From: Alentia gelatinosa
Lineage: Eukaryota > Annelida > Polychaeta > Phyllodocida > Polynoidae
Length of the DNA stretch: 64,000 bases
NCBI GenBank assembly: GCA_950022655.1
Contig: OX465584.1
Coordinates: 57,818,335 to 57,882,334 of the forward strand
Direction: 5' to 3'
Every line of letters begins with the position of its first letter. Within the stretch, counting starts at the first letter, position 1. The position numbers and the translations under genes are program-made. Shown piece after piece: positions 20,366 to 30,402 of the stretch. Under the pieces are notes generated by a model that saw only the letters and a program-made list of their open reading frames with translations, was not told where the DNA came from and ran no database searches.

Positions 20366-22307
20366 CTATATCAAATACGGGGTTGATAATTACAGAGGAA
20401 CGGCCGCCAGGAGCGATGGCTTCCGCAACGGCCGCATATACAAAACTGACATCGACATCCCACAACGCGGCCGCCAGCCAGATCTCGCGGGCTACGGCCG
20501 AGACGACCGGGTCGTTAGTTCGGCCTGAGGCGATGGCCTCAACTGGAGCCATGTCGTCCGTGTGGACGACGACGGCCGCCCCGGGTGGCGCCCTCGCGCC
20601 GAGAGTAGCAATGCCCTGGAGAATGGCTACCGCGTGGAACCGGAACACGGGGCCGAGGGCGGCCGCGGTGCCGGGCGCCTCCTGGCGCAAGCTTGCGGTG
20701 GCCGTTTCAGCGACGATGACCGCGTCCCTGCTAGACACAAAGATACTGAACGGTTCTCTGTGTGGAGCAACCAGGACCACGCCGTTGGCGGCCGTTGCAT
20801 AACGTGTAAACCACCGAAAGTCCTCTTTTACCACAGCTGGGATGGTCGCCACGCCCACTCCCGGGACTCGAGGTAGGAAGGCGAGAGCACGGGCAACAAA
20901 CTTGCGGGCTTGTGATACGCAACGGGCGACGTATATGAGGCGGCCGACGATGGACTGGAGGCGGGCCCGGGTGATGGCTTTACGGGCGATCCACGCCTTG
21001 CACTCCCTCACCACGTCGGCCAGCCGGTCCTCCGGGATGCGCAGGGTCATCGCGACCGTATCTATGTCAATCCCTAGCCATTCCATTCGTTGGGCCGGAG
21101 GGCTACACTTGTCTGCGGCGAGGACCAGGCCCAAGCACGCCGCGAGGCCCCCGAAGGCGGTGTAGGCATCCGTCGCTTCCTGGCGCGTGGTCTCGGCGCC
21201 CGCGAAGTCGTCGATGTACGACAACGCGTGGTGGCCCCCACGGCCCAGGAGGAAGGTTACTGCACGTGTGACTCTCTGACAGGCCGAGGCCGAGAGGCGG
21301 GCGCCGAACGGGCAGCACGGGTCAATGTAGTACCTCCCCTCGGCCGCGACGACCTGGAGGGGGAGGTCCCGGGGGTCCACCCGTAGCTGGCGGTAAGCCC
21401 TGGCCATGTCGGCTTTCCAGAGCCAGGCCCCTTTTCCCAGTGCCCGAACTCTCTCCGCGAGGTCGGCGACCGTAGGGAGGGTGCATGTCTGGGCGTACGG
21501 CAGATGGGGGCCCATTTCCACACCCGCGTTAACCCCGCCCCCGGGGGGGAAAGACATGTCGACTATTACTCTCCTGCTGGAGGAGCCCCTCTTTGGACGA
21601 GTCATGAGGGGAGATACAGCCGACCACGGGGTGAAGGGCAGGTCCCGGAACGGGCCTACCAAAGCCCCCTCCCCGAGCTCCTTCTCCAGGTAGGCCGCGA
21701 CGTGGCGGGGGTAATTCTCCGCGGAGGCGTGGTTGCATTGCGTGGAGGTGGGGGGGCTAGCGCCCGTGAATCCCAACGGCCAGCCGTACTCCAGAAATTC
21801 GACGACCTGATTATCGTGGTAGTCGACTAGGGCCGCCCTCCATGCATCGATCCGCATGCCCGAGGGAACGGGTATCCGAGCCCCGAGGTAGTTCGGGAGG
21901 CCCGAGACCAGGACCTCGCTGTAGGCTCTCTCAATTGCCTCGTGCCCCCCCCACACTCCAGGAGAAGGGCGCGGCCAGATGGATTTCACAACCGTTGCGT
22001 AGGCGGCAGGCCCACACTGTAGGGGCGCAACCCGAGGAACCGGGGGGGTACCTGCCGCGTCCTCACTGTCGCCTGCGGCGCCACCTGCCCTATCTGGGGA
22101 CGCGCCTGTGGCGCCCTCTAGCGATTCATCTGCTGAGGTGCTGGACGCGCCTCCGTCGTAGACATGGAGGGTACTTTCAACATAGTAATCAGTGGGGGGG
22201 GGGCGCGCCGGGACAGCGACGGCCACGACCCCCCGTAACACATTCATCGGCCGTAGGCAAAGTGTAGGCCGTAGGCGCAGGTAAACAAACAAATAACTCT
22301 TGTACAT
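20289..22307 (-). CDS. Reverse transcriptase-RNase H of the Ngaro-like element
   Basis: A 672-residue ORF. The N-terminal 200 residues are Ala/Pro-rich and variable. The RT domain follows, with RRVIVDMSFP, KADMARAYRQ (catalytic Asp about 300), CPFGARLSAS and YIDD (364-367). Then comes the WLGIDID segment typical of DIRS/Ngaro polymerases. The RNase H-like part aligns with that of the element at 48517-51654 but has lost most catalytic carboxylates: the first Asp position reads FVSS, the Glu position reads FHAV, and the last reads AEAIAPGG; only the HTDD Asp remains. The ORF starts at ATG 22307 inside the gag frame and overlaps the recombinase frame at its end. The role would be copying element RNA into DNA. 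Confidence 0.92.
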   Translation of the reverse strand: MYKSYLFVYLRLRPTLCLRPMNVLRGVVAVAVPARPPPTDYYVESTLHVYDGGASSTSADESLEGATGASPDRAGGAAGDSEDAAGTPPVPRVAPLQCGPAAYATVVKSIWPRPSPGVWGGHEAIERAYSEVLVSGLPNYLGARIPVPSGMRIDAWRAALVDYHDNQVVEFLEYGWPLGFTGASPPTSTQCNHASAENYPRHVAAYLEKELGEGALVGPFRDLPFTPWSAVSPLMTRPKRGSSSRRVIVDMSFPPGGGVNAGVEMGPHLPYAQTCTLPTVADLAERVRALGKGAWLWKADMARAYRQLRVDPRDLPLQVVAAEGRYYIDPCCPFGARLSASACQRVTRAVTFLLGRGGHHALSYIDDFAGAETTRQEATDAYTAFGGLAACLGLVLAADKCSPPAQRMEWLGIDIDTVAMTLRIPEDRLADVVRECKAWIARKAITRARLQSIVGRLIYVARCVSQARKFVARALAFLPRVPGVGVATIPAVVKEDFRWFTRYATAANGVVLVAPHREPFSIFVSSRDAVIVAETATASLRQEAPGTAAALGPVFRFHAVAILQGIATLGARAPPGAAVVVHTDDMAPVEAIASGRTNDPVVSAVAREIWLAAALWDVDVSFVYAAVAEAIAPGGRSSVIINPVFDIDVFASILSRHRHPPACPDDGIPGVG

Positions 22308-23565
22308 TGTCAGCTGAAGCGAGGCGGGACGGGTGATGAGTCGCCTCGCCTATCGACGAAAAACCTGGGGGGGGGGGGGGGGTGGAGACTTGATCTGGCA
22401 TGCGTGAAGCGCTTGCGGGACTTGCCGCGCTTAGATTCCTCTGTTTTACTCTACATGCTACCTCCGAATGGCCGTTGGATGCCCCCGTATAGACCGAGCA
22501 GTAAGCGCAGATGTGGTTCATGCGAATGCCCGCTTCCACGTGCCCGGGGGGCTTATCACACCCCCCCGGTTTGTTGAACGGCTGGCACGGCCTCGCTGTG
22601 TCGTCCCTAGCCTTTTTCCCCTTGACATTATCGACTGCATAAGCTATGCGGCCTGCATAGACCTGTGAGATCGCAACCCTGAGAAGCTGAATGCGAGTGT
22701 CCTCGAGCCAGCCTAAGCGTAGGCGGCCCTCACTGACCATCGCAAATACGCGTTCTGACCACCTCCGGACCTGTGCAAAGTCGAACTCCCGGGCGTCCTC
22801 GAGGACCTCCTCCAGGTGTACCACCAGAGGTGCCACGTATTGGGGGGGGAAATCATCGTCATTAATAATTCGTAACAATGCCCATGCATACTCTGCCAAT
22901 GTGAGTTCGTTCAGGCCTGTCTTCGCTCTCTCCGGGCCTCGATGCACATATAAATGTGGGAAAAACTTATATTTACCGGCTTCATTGACCCTCGAGGCCG
23001 TGGTCTCCAGAATCTTGCGTACTTGGTCCTCCACCTCGTCGTCGGGCCTAGCCGGCCTAACGGTCATAGGTGGTACCAAGGCTGCAGCCCGCCTCTGCTC
23101 CAAGAGCGCGGCTTGGAATGTGGTGCCCTGGGATGCCGGCCGTGCGAGCGCTGCCGCCGTGTTGTCGGGTGCCATGGTGCCCAGCGTAGCGGCCGACGTT
23201 CCCGCGTAGGATGCCAGGGCAGCCGGGACTCCTCCTTGTTGAGCGGGTGCCGAGGCCACCACTTTTTCGATGAAAGCATTTTCCATACCGTTTGTGATGC
23301 CCTGGAGAACTCGAGGCTGGAGTGTCTCGGCCGTCGGCGCTTGCATCGAGGGAGGCGAAGTGGCCGTATTTGCTGAGGTGCCTGGATCTGAGCAGGCGCC
23401 ATTGCCGTTCAGTTTTGCCGCTATCTCCGCGAGTGCCGTCTCCAAAACACTAAACCTTCTGTCGAAGCTCGCGAACTTGTCGCTAAAAACGACATCGTCG
23501 TTTTCCTGGTCTTCAACTACCTTCGTCTGATCCTTCGTCCTTCGCTTTGGAGTGTTTTTACCCAT
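22189..23565 (-). CDS. Gag-like protein of the Ngaro-like element
   Basis: A 458-residue ORF starting at ATG 23565, 36 nt inside the terminal repeat, so transcription probably starts in that repeat. A basic N-terminus and a short helical stretch (FASFDRRFSVLETALAEIAA) precede an Ala-rich linker. A conserved capsid-like region follows (YVAPLVVHLEEVLEDAREFD). Near the C-terminus is a Cys/His cluster, CQPFNKPGGC...H...HICAYC...H...C, suggesting nucleic acid binding. The same cluster occurs in the gag of the element at 47657, where one Cys codon is UGA. The C-terminal Pro run is encoded by the C16 tract complementary to 22367-22382. The frame overlaps the RT start by about 119 nt. Confidence 0.9.
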   Translation of the reverse strand: MGKNTPKRRTKDQTKVVEDQENDDVVFSDKFASFDRRFSVLETALAEIAAKLNGNGACSDPGTSANTATSPPSMQAPTAETLQPRVLQGITNGMENAFIEKVVASAPAQQGGVPAALASYAGTSAATLGTMAPDNTAAALARPASQGTTFQAALLEQRRAAALVPPMTVRPARPDDEVEDQVRKILETTASRVNEAGKYKFFPHLYVHRGPERAKTGLNELTLAEYAWALLRIINDDDFPPQYVAPLVVHLEEVLEDAREFDFAQVRRWSERVFAMVSEGRLRLGWLEDTRIQLLRVAISQVYAGRIAYAVDNVKGKKARDDTARPCQPFNKPGGCDKPPGHVEAGIRMNHICAYCSVYTGASNGHSEVACRVKQRNLSAASPASASRMPDQVSTPPPPPGFSSIGEATHHPSRLASADNVQELFVCLPAPTAYTLPTADECVTGGRGRRCPGAPPPH

Positions 23566-23600
23566 CTTTGCGAGTGATTTGAGCGAGCTCTTAAATTAGC

Positions 23601-23743
23601 TTCCGAAGCAAACGCTGTCTTGAAGATTGCTGGAGGCGCCCTCTGTGGAGTACTGTGCGCATCTGCGACGCGATCGCGTAAGCGCTAGGTGGCGCCACTC
23701 ATTCCTCCCGTATAATTACTACCAATTTCCAATTAGCCTCAAT
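23601..23743 (-). repeat. Split direct repeat A1 (5' terminus)
   Basis: 143 bp from TTCCGAAGCAAACGCTG to CCAATTAGCCTCAAT. It is the 5' end of the element on the minus strand. Confidence 0.95.
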
Positions 23744-23795
23744 GGCTTATGAAATCAAGCTTTGGTATTGGACTCCATATTCTGGTCCTTTCCAG

Positions 23796-23861
23796 ACCCT
23801 GGACAACAAACAGAATCAGAATTTGTCTTCTCTGTGGCCTACAGCAGCCTTTTTCATGTAT
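23796..23861 (+). CDS. Possible internal coding exon, product unknown
   Basis: A strong acceptor GGTCCTTTCCAG is followed by 66 nt open in the frame that reads PGQQTESEFVFSVAYSSLFH, with host-like codon choice. The donor could be TAT|GTACTA (23862), or CAT|GTATGT four bases earlier. The first gives a phase that fits the exon at 25624. The exon starts 53 bp beyond the end of the Ngaro-like insertion, so that element may lie in an intron of this gene. I do not recognise the product. Confidence 0.38.
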
Positions 23862-24593
23862 GTACTATCAGTGTCCCCTTTACATATCTGAAATTTTCGA
23901 TAAATCTACAAAATAAAACAGTCAAACAAATATTTCTTTAAGGAGGGGGGTGGGGGCAACTCCTTAAATAAGCCCCTTTTCCAGATTGGCCCCAAATCTC
24001 ATGAGATTCTGTTCCTTGTTACGGGTGATTGTCACCGACAATTGCTGGGAAAAAAACTTCTCAGCAAAATGGAACCCTATAATTCAGACGAGGATGTTTT
24101 GTTCCAGTACTGAATCCCAACAGGATTTGTCTCAGACAAACACTCTATGAGGTGCATATATCCCACTGTGTGAATCCCACTTTATTGCAATGACATTTAA
24201 ATTCTGTGAAATGAAGTCACTCCCGCTTTGACTTTCAACTTTGTGTCGCCCCATCTACACTTTGGGCTGCATCATAGAGTTTGTTCTTCTACATTAGATA
24301 ATGCTAGGTTTGACCTTCATATGCTAAGTCTGACTATTTTTTTGAAATAGCAGCTATTATTTCTCTCTCGATGTACAGTGTTATAATGGTTACATAGATA
24401 AATCTATTTAATTAATATGAATACTAGGTACGAGTCTCCATCGTAAGCCTGCTTTTCTTTTCTAATCTTTTTTTGTTTGTTTGACATATTCTGATATGGT
24501 TACACCTAATGCATTAATGTCGCGAGACCACCACTTCATAAGGTGTCATGTACGACATATGCTCCTTGTCTTCATACTCCATATCTCACTTAC

Positions 24594-24922
24594 CCGGCGT
24601 TTACACTAGACAACTAAATATGTGACGACTGGAGATCGTCAAGCCAATAGTCGTCAGGCGGTGGCAATGTCCACCGCAAAAGTCGTCGACCTAAGAATAT
24701 ACTGGAGTATTTAAACTGACGACTATGAGTTTTCACAGAATCGCCGCCCGTGTAGCCCTCTTGAAATAGTTGCGGGTGTCGTCAGCTGGTGCCGAATTGT
24801 GTAATGTGATGTAACCAGACGATCTTCAGTCGCCACGTGCTTCTAGACCTTTACGGCTGAAAGTCGTCAGGAGGTGCAAAATGCCAGAATCGCCGGCCAT
24901 AATATTCTAGTGTAAATGCCGG
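24594..24922. mobile_element. MITE with CCGGCGTTTACACTAGA ends
   Basis: A 17-bp terminal inverted repeat with one mismatch (CCGGCGTTTACACTAGA and, inverted, CCGGCATTTACACTAGA) bounds 329 bp rich in GTCGTCAG and GACGACT motifs. A relative lies at 40937-41295 and a fragment at 17668-17786. No clear target duplication. Confidence 0.85.
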
Positions 24923-25289
24923 CTATAGATGGGGTTTCACATCTTGTTTGCTCTTCTTAGACAGCTGTTGAAAACTGTTTGTAAAGGTTTACGGTGTTTT
25001 ATACTCATGCAGCAATATGCAAAGTCCGCATATGCAACGATGGGGAAATTATTTGTTTGACACTCTCTAAATTACTTGGAATTTACTTTCATTGTTTATT
25101 TTCTCTAAACCCGTTTGATGATAGTCACTTTCACCCAAATGCAACTAAGGAAGTAACTTGTATTTCTATGTATGGTGCAACACAGACACTTAAATAGGTT
25201 GTTACGTAGAGATATAATATCTGATTTATTCTTGACAGAAACCATATGTCAGCTATGTTCTAGAGGCGAACCGGATGTGACCTTTAGGC

Positions 25290-25475
25290 GCCACAACTGA
25301 AACCACTTTTCTCCTTCACCCCCAGCAGTGGTAGATTTACTCCTATATCAAAGGCCAATCCTTCTCATACCATGTCTATGTGGTGTTGGAAGTGACAGAA
25401 CTCTCGGTCTAACCCAAAGTAAGTCTATTTGAACAAATTGGACGTTAAACTACCCAAACAAACAAACAATCAAAA
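25290..25475 (+). repeat. SINE, 5'-truncated
   Basis: It holds the core CCCCCAGCAGTGGTAGATTT and ends with TTGGACGTTAAAC followed by (CAAA)n. The tRNA-like head is missing, and part of the 3' region differs from the full copies. Confidence 0.85.
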
Positions 25476-25623
25476 AAGCAAACACAAAATATGATAATAC
25501 AACAGTAACAGGAAAGTAGAAGCCAACTTACTTAAGACAAGTTAATTTGTCATGAATATGACCTTGTCCAAAAATGCGGAATCCATGCATTTCTAACGCT
25601 GAGTAATCATGTTTTTCATTCAG

Positions 25624-25736
25624 ATGACATGAGTTATAAGTGGATTTGCACTTGTGGCTTCTTGACATACATCGCCAGCATTATTACCACATATCACGTA
25701 CCCGAGACACATGACAATCTGAAGTTACTGCCACAG
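25624..25736 (+). CDS. Possible internal coding exon, product unknown
   Basis: The acceptor TTTTTCATTCAG and donor CCACAG|GTTAAT bound 113 nt with only one open frame. It reads two bases of a split codon, then 37 codons (DMSYKWICTCGFLTYIASII, then TTYHVPETHDNLKLLPQ). The composition is normal for a membrane or secreted protein segment. The starting phase agrees with the exon at 23796-23861 if that one ends at 23861. I do not recognise the family. A protein search with the two pieces would settle it. Confidence 0.42.
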
Positions 25737-26059
25737 GTTAATGGGGACGGGTTTTGTTTAATGGGTCATGGCAGCTGGTGTTGTTGAGAAGCCCAAGCCT
25801 GAATCTGCACACTCATCATGTAGCTTGTAGGCTGGCGCTCGTCCAAATAAACACCTCATGCATGCACCTCATAAATTGGGTTTTGAGCATGTGTCATGGA
25901 TCCGAGGTCAGAGGTTTTGGATTCTGATTGTTTTTCCTGCTTTTTGCAATACTAATTTGATGCGGATTTGTTATAAGGATGAAAAATTAGGCGTAAAAAA
26001 AAAATCTCCTAACTTAAAATGCAACGGTAATTACTTATCTAGGTATCTAATGCTCTACC

Positions 26060-26520
26060 ATTCCAAATCTACTAATATTATATACATATGCTAGTATGTT
26101 ACACAAATATCCACCTCTGCTACGGTATTGGTACTAATTCCACCATAGTACGGTGTTGAATAAAAACATACCAATATACTTTGCATATGTTGTGATTGAC
26201 AGAAAAACATATCACTGACTAATCAGCTTGGAGAGTTGTCAAAGCTGTGCTTCCAGTATCATGACTACCGGCACACTTTGAGGACAGCTCGGATGTCGTA
26301 AGGTTTTCCCAAGTATTTTAACAATTCTATATATATGAAGGTACATAATAAAAGTAAGGTACATTAACCTCACTGGTATATACTCGCGTTCCCTGTTTCT
26401 TTCAATAGAAATATTCCACTTGCTCTACGAGCTCTTGGATTAATTTTTACGAAAGAAATGCGGTACCCAAGTATGTACCAATAAGGTACATTTAACTATA
26501 CTACACTATGTTATAGATAT
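26060..26520. repeat. Repeat family T, copy 1
   Basis: CAGTATGTTACACAAATA-like start, AGCTCGGATGTCGTAAGG, TATATGAAGGTACATAATAA, and a terminal palindrome around TTTCTTTCAATAGAAATATT match 35660-36490 in order. Confidence 0.75.
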
Positions 26521-26585
26521 ACTTGTGTGTCATGCTTGCCCTGTTCTCGTGTATAGCAAATAGTCCCTGTCATCATATTTAGGCC

Positions 26586-27041
26586 TATTATCCATCCTAC
26601 ACACTATCCCCATTGAAAATGCATGGGGACTCATTGTTTAAACCACAACTCATTGTTTAGAAACTCTTATATATCATTACCATTGCATATGGATTCATAT
26701 CCATTGTACATACGGCGAGAAAGCTATTGAATATGTAAGAATAGTCCATATGCTATAGAGCAAAAATTAGTCCCTATTGATATACCCTTTAATATGGCAA
26801 TTCCTTGGTTTAATTTATTCAAGAAGATGGATAAAAACTACAACAAATAATGGTTTTGTGGACAGGTGGCTCTGTAAACAACTTAATTGAGGTTGCGGTT
26901 ATAATGAACTCGTGTATTGGAAGATGTAGCCTCACGACCAGAAATGGAATGATCAATAAATAATAAACAAAAATTACTATGCGTCATACTCTCGTAGTTT
27001 CCGGCCGCCTGTCCAAAAAACCATCGATTACTGTTTATTTA
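26586..27041. mobile_element. Hairpin-arm element, TTTTGTGGACAGGCGGC family, decayed
   Basis: An arm beginning ATTATCCATCCTACACACTA is followed by a degenerate palindrome (26845-27041) whose outer stem is TGGTTTTGTGGACAGG facing CCTGTCCAAAAAACCATCG. The intact relative is at 33689-34093. Confidence 0.75.
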
Positions 27042-27815
27042 TACTGTCAGTGTTGCTGATGATTGTATGTCCCTTTAATTTTGTTAAATATAAGGTTGAA
27101 GAAACATGTTTCATCAATATCAACATCATAGTTCCAGGGATACAAGTTTGCCGCCAATTGAGACATATCAGATATTTCAAATTTTCCCAGAGCACCAAAT
27201 TGCAGCTGAGTGTGAAACACCGTGAGAAAATATAATAATTCAATTCCCTTGGCATTCCTGGCGTCTCTATTTTCTATAGAAGCATTGGGAGCCACGATAA
27301 AGTATTTAAGCAAAATTCTGAACATTTTGACTATCCCCACCACCATCCTCCATCTTGTATGTAAAAGAAGAACAAAGAAGGACCATACTCAAAATTTCCA
27401 AATTTCTCCCCCCCCCCCAACTCTCAGTGTGTTCATACTTTATAGATGACCCCATATGATTAACACTCTTGATAGTATTAGGTTGGCGAAATGCCTTAAC
27501 ACTGATTTTATAATTGTTGTGTAATTTCATAACAACGCATGCAAGATACACATTCGTATTACATTCCAAGAAACCAAAATATAATCGAATTGTAAACCAC
27601 TGAGAACAGTATTGCTTTTATGGGGACATCCATAGAGTATGTACGCAAAACTTCTGAAAATGTTGACCCCCCGCCCCACACACACGCACACACACTCCCT
27701 TCTTAATCTGGTACGCAGAAGAACAAAGAAGGAGTATACACAAAATTTGCAAAACTTTTGACTCCCCCTCTTGGTGTATAGTCTATGGATGGCCCCTAGA
27801 TTGTTAATGAAAAAG
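27042..27815. other. Unassigned sequence
   Basis: Two CCCCC-rich pyrimidine stretches (27407-27420, 27668-27700) each sit beside AAGAACAAAGAAGGA and CAAAATTT, suggesting an internal duplication. No supported gene. Confidence 0.4.
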
Positions 27816-28109
27816 AGACCTAGTGTACAAGACCTTAATACTTATATAGAAAAACTAATATCAGAATAATTCAAATTACTTCGCAAATCCAGTCTAGAAC
27901 ATTTAAATCTCCATGTTGATATCTTTGTCTTTTCTCTGAAATCCTGGCCACTGATTGGTTAATTGCATATGACGTCATCTCGCATTCACTCTGCCATGAC
28001 CATGGCGTAGTATTGTCACTTTACTTGGGAGATCGTTGAGTATTTTTAGCTATTCCTATGACTAATCCTGTACCAGGGGTGAGATAAAGAGACAGCAATG
28101 TAAATGTAT
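27816..28109. repeat. Long direct repeat, copy 1
   Basis: About 294 bp nearly identical to 28761-29054 (offset 945 bp), ending with CAGGGGTGAGATAAAGAGAC. That end resembles the GGGGTGAGATAA arm end. Confidence 0.92.
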
Positions 28110-28700
28110 TTTTGTTGTTGGTTTTTTAAAAATCTTTTATTCATACTGGTAGAACTCAGTTCAATACACAACTGGTATTATTGTTCGGCCAGTGTCATGC
28201 GTACAATATCCTTTGTTGTGATTACATTGACGACAAGGGTATCAACAGGTTTTGAAAAAAATACATCTATGTACAACAAGAAATGAAATATATAATAGAC
28301 TGATATAAAAATTTGTATCATTTGTCCTCAGCATCTGACACCATTTGAACACAGAATGTTGAACCTCTGGTGAATCTCATCATTAAAAGTTTGTTTAAGC
28401 GGTGATTGGAGAGTAATACACACAAATGTCAGATGCAAGAGACACCCGAAATACAGTCATCATATATAATACCATCTATGGTACCTTAGCCATTAAGAGC
28501 CTTTTCTGTGTTTGTTTAAATGCATCCCATGTTTGTATATTCCTCAGCTCAGGTGGCATATTATTCCACAGACCAGGTCCATAGTAATTCAGGCTGTCTA
28601 AAAATTGAGTACAGTTTGGTTGATCTTGTTTAAAGACAATTCCATCTGTTAATATAATTTAACATGCATTTCTCTTCTATCTTGAAGAAACGGTAACTGT
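28110..28700 (-). mobile_element. Non-LTR retrotransposon 3' fragment
   Basis: On the minus strand, at about 28630-28486, the frame reads NYYGPGLWNNMPPELRN, then FKQTQKRLL and a stop. This is the usual C-terminal end of CR1/Jockey-like polyproteins. Downstream non-coding DNA runs to a T-rich stretch near 28125. Confidence 0.65.
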
Positions 28701-28760
28701 GCACTGCGGTGTAAATGTTAAATCCTCCAAGCAGGGATTCCATTATAGTAAAACTGCGAT

Positions 28761-29054
28761 AGACCTAGCGTACAAGACCTTAATACTTATATAGAAAAAC
28801 TAATATCAGAATAATTCAAATTACTTCGCAAATCCAGTCTAGAACATTTAGATCTCCATGTTGATATCTTTGTCTTTTCTCTGAAATCCTGGCCACTGAT
28901 TGGTTAATTGCATATGACATTATCTCGCATTCACTCTGCCATGACCATGGCGTAGTATTGTCACTTTACTTGGGAGATTGTTGAGTATCTTTGGCTTTTC
29001 CTATGACTAAACCTGTACCAGGGCTGAGATAAAGAGACAGCAATATAAATGTAT
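28761..29054. repeat. Long direct repeat, copy 2, flanked by a 45-bp duplication
   Basis: It matches 27816-28109. Immediately on each side lies GTTAAATCCTCCAAGCAGGG, continuing GATTCCATT..AGT.AAACTGCGAT (28717-28760 and 29054-29098). Confidence 0.9.
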
Positions 29055-29089
29055 GTTAAATCCTCCAAGCAGGGATTCCATTCTAGTGA

Positions 29090-29395
29090 AACTGCGATTG
29101 AGCGTTCCCTGCAGGGTGGAGGTAGGAAACGGATGTTAGAACATATAACGACATGAAGAGTTCCGCTGGCGGGCTGTGACGCGCCGGAAGGAGCCACTGG
29201 TAAGGGTTGGTGCCCAGACTGCTCGGCGCTCCTCTGCCAGGCACACTGCCACACGGGAGGAACGTACACGAACATACTGCACCACCCAGCTCCCTGCTGA
29301 CGTCACACGCCACACGGAGTGACACCAGAGGGCGTGACTGTCTCTGCACCCCCGCGCATGCCCGGACCAGCGACCAGCTTCACACAGGTAGGTCC
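29090..29395. promoter_or_regulatory. GC-rich segment, possible promoter or first exon
   Basis: It is richer in GC than its surroundings, with TGACGTCA-like and CGCGCATGC strings. CACACAG|GTAGGT at 29389 resembles a splice donor on the plus strand. No start codon or product can be assigned. Confidence 0.2.
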
Positions 29396-29481
29396 GGTAC
29401 CAGCAAAAATCACAAACAAAGATATATATAAACTGAGGCATGATTAGTGTGTTTTTCTTATAGTGGCATGCATTGGCCTTT

Positions 29482-29720
29482 ATTATCCGCCTAATACAGA
29501 CAGCCCATAGAAAATACATGAGGATTGTGTATGCCACTTTTCAGGTAAAGGTGTATGATAATTACAATTTATATAAAGTCTAATTGAACAAATTGGACGT
29601 TAAAATAAACAAACAAACAAATAATTACAATATAGACTGATTTCAGGTAAAAGCGGGCGTATGCTCCTCGGAGTTGCCTCTACGCAATATCCTCGTATGT
29701 GCTCAGATATTACCAGCACC
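29482..29720. mobile_element. Hairpin-arm element, partial, with SINE tail inserted
   Basis: An arm beginning TATTATCCGCCTAATACAGA and half a palindrome (CAATATAGACTGATTTCAGG, then GTATGCTCCTCGGAGTT) are separated by a SINE-like tail (ATTGGACGTTAAAATAAAC) at about 29580-29625. The second half of the palindrome is missing. Confidence 0.65.
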
Positions 29721-30344
29721 AATCACAAACAAAAACAGTATCATGTTAATTCCATTTTAACGGAATTACAAAAGGACACCATATAGGCAGATTCCAGTCC
29801 AGATATCACAATATGCATAAAAAGGGGCATGGTAAATGAGTGTTTAAGACATTTTCATTCAGTCTGAGCTTGTCATTTCTCAACATTTTTTCCTACTGTA
29901 TTTAATACCGCAGGGGCAATATAGTTGCCAAGATCTCTGTCATGGAATTACATGCTGTGACATGCAAAATTTAGATTGACGTGTTGTCACTGATTTCCCT
30001 CACTCAAAGACATTTTAAGTCAGCAATAACACTGTCCCATTACAGAAGACAACAAACAGGTTAGAAATGTCTAGGATTAGCAATATAGGAACGTGCTCTT
30101 AATGAGCCTTAGCACAGGATGTTATTGACCCCTTTTAATTCCGTCACATTTTGGAATTCCACTTGCTGCATTTAGTCAATTTGGGCGTGCACAGCACTGC
30201 AGCAACTATAAAATTTGGAATGACAATAGTGCAATTAGACATAAAAAAAAGCTCAAGGTACAAGAAAATGTATGCATATGTGATATATTTAGATGATTGT
30301 GACTGGCTGCCTGTGTCATGTTCACCGTGCCAACTCTTGATCAC

Positions 30345-30402
30345 AGCAGTCTGATAACAATTAATAATGATTATCGGACGTTAAATCAACCAAACCAAAC
30401 CA
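30345..30402 (+). repeat. SINE 3' tail
   Basis: TCGGACGTTAAATCAACC followed by (AAACC)n is the common SINE tail. The same tail occurs at 61255-61300. Confidence 0.7.

Larger units (their letters stand above)
18804..23743 (-). mobile_element. Ngaro-like tyrosine-recombinase retrotransposon with split direct repeats
   Basis: Read on the minus strand the order is: repeat copy (23743-23601), gag, RT-RNase H, tyrosine recombinase, then 19383-19185, 19187-19045 and 19002-18804. This is the A1-ORFs-B1-A2-B2 split-direct-repeat plan of Ngaro/PAT-type elements. The 199-bp pair looks identical and the 143-bp pair differs at 2 positions, so the insertion is recent. As expected for a recombinase-integrated element, no clear target duplication is seen. 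It is much richer in GC than the host DNA around it. Size is 4940 bp. Confidence 0.93.

Noticed and set aside
20305..23530. Many long antisense ORFs on plus
   Set aside because: They are GC-rich shadow frames of the Ngaro-like gag and RT genes.
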